Assembly: GCF_900102635.1 (NCBI RefSeq)
Contig: NZ_FMZQ01000015.1
Coordinates: 103,008-167,007 of the forward strand
Reading direction: 5' to 3'
Source: Ectopseudomonas chengduensis
GTDB taxonomy: Bacteria; Pseudomonadota; Gammaproteobacteria; Pseudomonadales; Pseudomonadaceae
Length of the DNA stretch: 64,000 nucleotides
Of this stretch, positions 60,942 to 64,000 are shown one piece after another. The notes under the pieces were generated by a model. That model was not told where the DNA came from. It worked only from the letters and a program-made list of their open reading frames with translations, and did no database searches. A program made the translations under genes and the position numbers. Numbering within the stretch: position 1 is the stretch's first letter; each line of letters starts with the position of its first letter.

Positions 60942-63191
60942 ATGTCGTTACGCAGTCATCAGATGAACTTCACCGGACAGGAACGACGCTGGCTGCCCTG
61001 GTTCGGCAAAACCGGCAAACTGGCCATGCGCTGGTCATGCCTGCTCAATGCCGGACAGGTGGCGCGAGTCGAGAAAACCTTCGCCGGCTTGGCGCAAACC
61101 CGTGTCGATCTGCTGGTCAGCTGGACGCGCCAGCACTGGCAAGAGCTCGAGCTGATCGCCAGTGGCCTGCAGCAGGCCTGGCCCGTCACGGCCAACAGCG
61201 AGCTGCAGAGAGCGCACAGCCACATGCCGGAAGTCTCCGAGCTGTTCGTGGTGGACGTCAGTGGCCTCGTTATCGCCTCCACTCATGCACCCCGCGCAGG
61301 TCAGCGCCACGATGCAAAGGCCCTCGCCGCCGGCCTGGCCGCGCCCTTCCTGCACGGTCCTTATATCGACCCGGTGACCCGGCAACTGGGTGCGACCACC
61401 TCCAAGTTCCATGACGCCGTTACCCTGATGTTCCATCAACCGCTACGCCATGCCGGCAAGGTAGTCGGTTGCCTGTGCGCACGCATTCCCAACGACGTGC
61501 TGAGCGACCTGATCCAGCGCGAGGCCGGACACGTCTACCGCGACTCGGGTGACAACTACCTGTTCATGGTGCAAAGCCGTCATGACCCGCAGATCGCCCC
61601 GGGCACCGCCCTGTCCCGCTCACGTTTCGAAGACGACACCTTCAGCGGCGGCGACAACCTGAAACAGGGCGTAAAAACCGCTTTCGGCACCGTTCGAGTG
61701 CAGAACCACACCGAGTTCGAGCTGCGCTTCACCGATCCTGCAACGGGCGAGCTGCACCCGGGGGTGCGCGAAACCATCCGCAACGGCAGGAACCTTTTCG
61801 CCCTTTACCCAGGCTACCCGGATTACCGGCACATCCCGGTGATCGGCGCCGGACTGACGCTGCAGATGCCCGGCTCGCCCGATACCTGGGGGCTGATGTG
61901 CGAGGGCGACCTGGAGGAGGTTTACCGTCAGCGTAGCCTCAGCTACACACTTTCCAGCCACCTGCTCCTTGGTCTACTGGCCTTGGGGTTGCTGCAGTGG
62001 CAACTGCAGCAACTGATACCGGCGTTCGCGGTACAGGCCGGCATGATCGCCACAGCGGCCATGATGTTCGGTTACTGGGGCTTGAGCCTGCGTCCGCGCG
62101 TGCGCAGGCTCCAGGCGCTCTCGGACTTCTTCCTGGAAACCGCCGAATGCGGCGCACCACTGAGCAACCGCCTGGCTCCCGAACTGTTCGGCAGTGACGA
62201 GGCCGGCGCGCTGGCCGGCTGGGTAAACAGCTTCGTCGACAAGATGGACCACACCATGCAGGGCATCCTCACTGCCGGTGCGGCCCTGCAACAGACCTCC
62301 ACAGGGCTTACGCGCACCGCCATCAACGCCAGTCAATGTGCCACCCAGGGACAGAACGCGGCGACCTCCACTGCCCGCGCGATGGTCGAGGTCAACCACA
62401 GCATCGGCCAGGCCACCGCGCACATCCTCGACAGCGAACGCGCCTCGCAACAGGCCCTGGCCATGACACGCCAGGGCAGCGCTGCGGTTAATCAGAATGC
62501 CGAGGAAGTCAGCCAGCTGGCCGAGTGCATCGAACAGTCCAGCCAATCCCTGCAGACACTGAATCGACAGACCGAAGAGATTCAGCACATCAGCGAGGCG
62601 ATCCACGCCATCGCCGAGCAAACCAACCTGCTGGCCCTGAACGCTGCGATCGAAGCCGCCCGTGCCGGCGACAGCGGCCGCGGCTTCGCGGTGGTGGCAG
62701 ATGAAGTACGCAACCTGGCGCAGCGCACGGCGCAAGCGACCGAAGAGATCACCACCACCCTGGCCAGCGTGCGCCAGCAGACCCTGGACAGCATGAGCAG
62801 CATGCACAGTTGCCAGGAAGCGGCGCAGCGCAGCGTGACGCGTTCCGATGAAGCCACCGCAGCCCTAGCGCGCATCCAGCACGAAGTGGAAGCGATGCAG
62901 AGCCGCCTTGGCCAACTGAGTCAGGGCATGCAATCCCAACTGGCGCAGGTGCATGCAGTCAATGATCAGGCCCAGGCCATTACTGGCGCCGCCGAACGCA
63001 GTAGCCAGAGTGCAGATGAAACCCTGCAAGCTGCACAAGTCCTGGCGCAACTGGTGCTCGATCTGCACAAGACGGCGAACCGCCTCAGCCATCAGGAGCC
63101 TCCGCCTGATCAGCGCACGACGATCCAGCACGGCTGGCAAGCGCCGCCCAGGATGAAGACCGATCAGAGCATGAGCGCCACTCATCGCTGA
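60942..63191 (+). CDS. Methyl-accepting chemotaxis protein with large N-terminal sensor
   Basis: This encodes 749 residues from M-S-L-R-S-H-Q-M (60942); a longer frame from 60888 lacks a ribosome site. Residues 60-340 form a sensor region resembling a Cache-type domain (L-F-V-V-D-V-S-G-L-V-I-A-S-T), but no N-terminal membrane helix is obvious, so topology is unclear. Two hydrophobic helices lie near residues 340-385. The signalling tip I-A-E-Q-T-N-L-L-A-L-N-A-A-I-E-A-A-R is intact. The ligand is unknown. Confidence 0.9.
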   Translation: MSLRSHQMNFTGQERRWLPWFGKTGKLAMRWSCLLNAGQVARVEKTFAGLAQTRVDLLVSWTRQHWQELELIASGLQQAWPVTANSELQRAHSHMPEVSELFVVDVSGLVIASTHAPRAGQRHDAKALAAGLAAPFLHGPYIDPVTRQLGATTSKFHDAVTLMFHQPLRHAGKVVGCLCARIPNDVLSDLIQREAGHVYRDSGDNYLFMVQSRHDPQIAPGTALSRSRFEDDTFSGGDNLKQGVKTAFGTVRVQNHTEFELRFTDPATGELHPGVRETIRNGRNLFALYPGYPDYRHIPVIGAGLTLQMPGSPDTWGLMCEGDLEEVYRQRSLSYTLSSHLLLGLLALGLLQWQLQQLIPAFAVQAGMIATAAMMFGYWGLSLRPRVRRLQALSDFFLETAECGAPLSNRLAPELFGSDEAGALAGWVNSFVDKMDHTMQGILTAGAALQQTSTGLTRTAINASQCATQGQNAATSTARAMVEVNHSIGQATAHILDSERASQQALAMTRQGSAAVNQNAEEVSQLAECIEQSSQSLQTLNRQTEEIQHISEAIHAIAEQTNLLALNAAIEAARAGDSGRGFAVVADEVRNLAQRTAQATEEITTTLASVRQQTLDSMSSMHSCQEAAQRSVTRSDEATAALARIQHEVEAMQSRLGQLSQGMQSQLAQVHAVNDQAQAITGAAERSSQSADETLQAAQVLAQLVLDLHKTANRLSHQEPPPDQRTTIQHGWQAPPRMKTDQSMSATHR

Positions 63192-63221
63192 ATGAGCGGG
63201 GCTTGCTTGTCATTCATACTC

Positions 63222-63241
63222 GCGCGCACTAAGGTGCGCGC
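63222..63241. terminator. Stem-loop after the chemoreceptor gene
   Basis: GCGCGCAC pairs with GTGCGCGC around TAAG, 31 bases after the stop. There is no U run, so termination is uncertain. Confidence 0.55.
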
Positions 63242-63278
63242 CATTCATGTTCCGCCAGGGTGCGCTGCGCAAGCGGTG

Positions 63279-63426
63279 TTAACAACTCGTTGAAAAACGT
63301 AGGCGAGGCTGCCAGTGCAAGGCAAAAACAGGCGAGGAAGCAGAGTTTACGAGCTGTAAATGAGCATTCCGAGCCTGTTTTTAACGCAGCAATGGCAACG
63401 CAGGTAGTTTTTCAACAGCTTGTTAA
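63279..63426. mobile_element. MITE-like element (148 bp)
   Basis: Ends TTAACAACTCGTTGAAAAAC and, inverted, TTAACAAGCTGTTGAAAAAC match at 17 of 20 positions. The interior has a second inverted pair (AAAAACAGGC/GCCTGTTTTT). It has no transposase and is a non-autonomous element type. It ends two bases before the cobalamin riboswitch. Confidence 0.75.
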
Positions 63427-63427
63427 A

Positions 63428-63602
63428 CGGGAAGTCGGTGCGCTTGTGTTGAGCAAACCCGACGCTGCCCCCGCAACGGTAATCGACGGCAAGCGCTGAG
63501 CTTGCGCCACGTCCAACAGCCACTGGGCCAAGCCTGGGAAGGTGGACGCGGGTCGAGAGCCCGGAGACCGGCCAAGGCGGTGCGACTGGTGTTGCGGAGG
63601 GC
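63428..63602 (+). promoter_or_regulatory. Cobalamin (B12) riboswitch
   Basis: The conserved elements follow in order: G-GAAGTCGGTGCG, GCTGCCCCCGCAACGGTAA, the B12-box type GCCACTGG (63519-63526), TGGGAAGG and CCCGGAGACCGGCC (63560-63573). GGAGGGC at 63596-63602 can pair with GCCCTCC at 63623-63629 ahead of the btuB-like ribosome site, a possible expression platform. High B12 should shut down the transporter gene. Confidence 0.93.
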
Positions 63603-63660
63603 GACACGGTCAAGCGCCGCCTGCCCTCCTCGAACATCTGCCGACCTTTGAGGAAAGAAA

Positions 63661-63909
63661 ATGAAACTGTCACGCCTGGCCCTGGCCATCGCCCTGGCAC
63701 CAAGTCTTGTTCTGGCCGAAACACCGTCTCGCGACGACGCCCTGAAACTCGACGACACGTTGATAACCGCCAACCGCGACGTCCAGAAGCGAAGCGAAAG
63801 CAGCTCGGCAGTCAGCGTCTTTACCCGCGCTGATATCGAGCGCCTGCGCCCAGCCAGCGTCAATGAATTGCTCGCCCGGGTTCCCGGGGTTCAGGTGGTG
63901 CAGAAGTAA
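63661..63909 (+). pseudogene. btuB: TonB-dependent vitamin B12 receptor, interrupted after 81 residues
   Basis: The frame begins with a signal peptide (L-A-L-A-I-A-L-A-P-S-L-V-L-A) and plug-domain start with TonB-box-like D-D-T-L-I-T-A-N, continuing A-S-V-N-E-L-L-A-R-V-P-G-V-Q-V-V-Q. It then stops at TAA 63907, where the next G-G-R-G-S of the plug would be expected. The upstream cobalamin riboswitch supports BtuB. The break coincides with a probable IS end at 63906, so this copy is inactivated. Confidence 0.85.
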
Positions 63910-64000
63910 CTGCTCCATAAACCCCACCTACTGCTGATGTGGCGGGTCTGTCAGGATGCGCTCGCTGGCGAGCAACTCCACGGCAGCAGCGCTTCGTAAT
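63906..64000 (-). mobile_element. Probable IS66-family insertion, left end (partial at window edge)
   Basis: The sequence starts GTAACTGCTCC, resembling the GTAA ends of IS66 elements. The minus strand at 63951-63998 encodes Y-E-A-L-L-P-W-S-C-S followed by a stop, similar to the C-terminus of IS66 TnpC transposases. Only 95 bases are visible. Confidence 0.5.

Noticed and set aside
63260..63499. 79-codon frame through the MITE and riboswitch
   Set aside because: It crosses two non-coding elements and has no ribosome site.

Overview
This window is chromosomal DNA of a denitrifying, phenol-degrading Pseudomonas. Evidence for the genus is the nosRZDFYL-tatE order, the xseB-ispA-dxs block, PcaH/PcaQ-type proteins, Pseudomonas-style REP palindromes, and a dmp phenol operon whose protein lengths match those I recall for the Pseudomonas CF600 dmp system. 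I cannot name the species from sequence alone.

Layout. (1) 1-6.1 kb is the right-hand part of a P4-like integrative element: the end of an integrase, an AlpA-like regulator, a TOPRIM primase/helicase carrying three copies of a 26-27 bp repeat, and small unknown genes. (2) 6.7-14.9 kb is the complete nitrous oxide reductase operon. It is followed by nnrS, a short-chain dehydrogenase and a frameshifted cytoplasmic chemoreceptor (15.3-18.5 kb). Likely ANR/DNR boxes precede nosR, nnrS and a cytochrome c551 gene. (3) 18.7-23.1 kb is scarred DNA: a 3'-truncated ccoN runs head-on into a 3'-truncated gene following nirM, and a dead integrase follows. (4) 24.3-50.5 kb is a catabolic island. A 1.3-kb IS5-family element sits exactly at the stop codon of dmpI. 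Next come the full phenol hydroxylase/meta-cleavage operon (dmpKLMNOPQBCDEFGHI, minus strand), the divergent regulator dmpR, and a six-gene minus-strand operon encoding a YCF48-like protein, an RND/MMPL transporter, a DUF1302 outer-membrane protein, two DUF1329 proteins and an Aer-like chemoreceptor. (5) 50.5-64 kb returns to core-type DNA: a truncated pcaH, pcaQ, a TauE-like permease, xseB-ispA, a single-chain acyl-CoA carboxylase, an alpha/beta hydrolase, dxs, a chemoreceptor, then a MITE, a cobalamin riboswitch and a btuB-like gene broken by a probable IS66-family insertion.

How the genes work together. DmpK-P oxidise phenol to catechol, DmpB opens the ring, DmpQ is the DmpB-reactivating ferredoxin, and DmpC-I take the product to pyruvate and acetyl-CoA. 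The dmpK promoter has a sigma-54 -24/-12 element, an IHF-like site and two DmpR-type upstream palindromes. The most interesting result is that the six-gene membrane/chemotaxis operon carries the same 15-bp sigma-54 core, a perfect IHF consensus and two similarly spaced palindromes. This suggests that DmpR controls phenol breakdown together with a little-studied envelope transport system and an energy-taxis receptor. The island ends inside pcaH, so acquisition of meta-cleavage seems to have cost this copy of the protocatechuate ortho-cleavage gene. In the denitrification block, NosZ reduces N2O, NosDFYL-TatE mature it, NosR supplies electrons, and NnrS belongs to the nitric oxide response.
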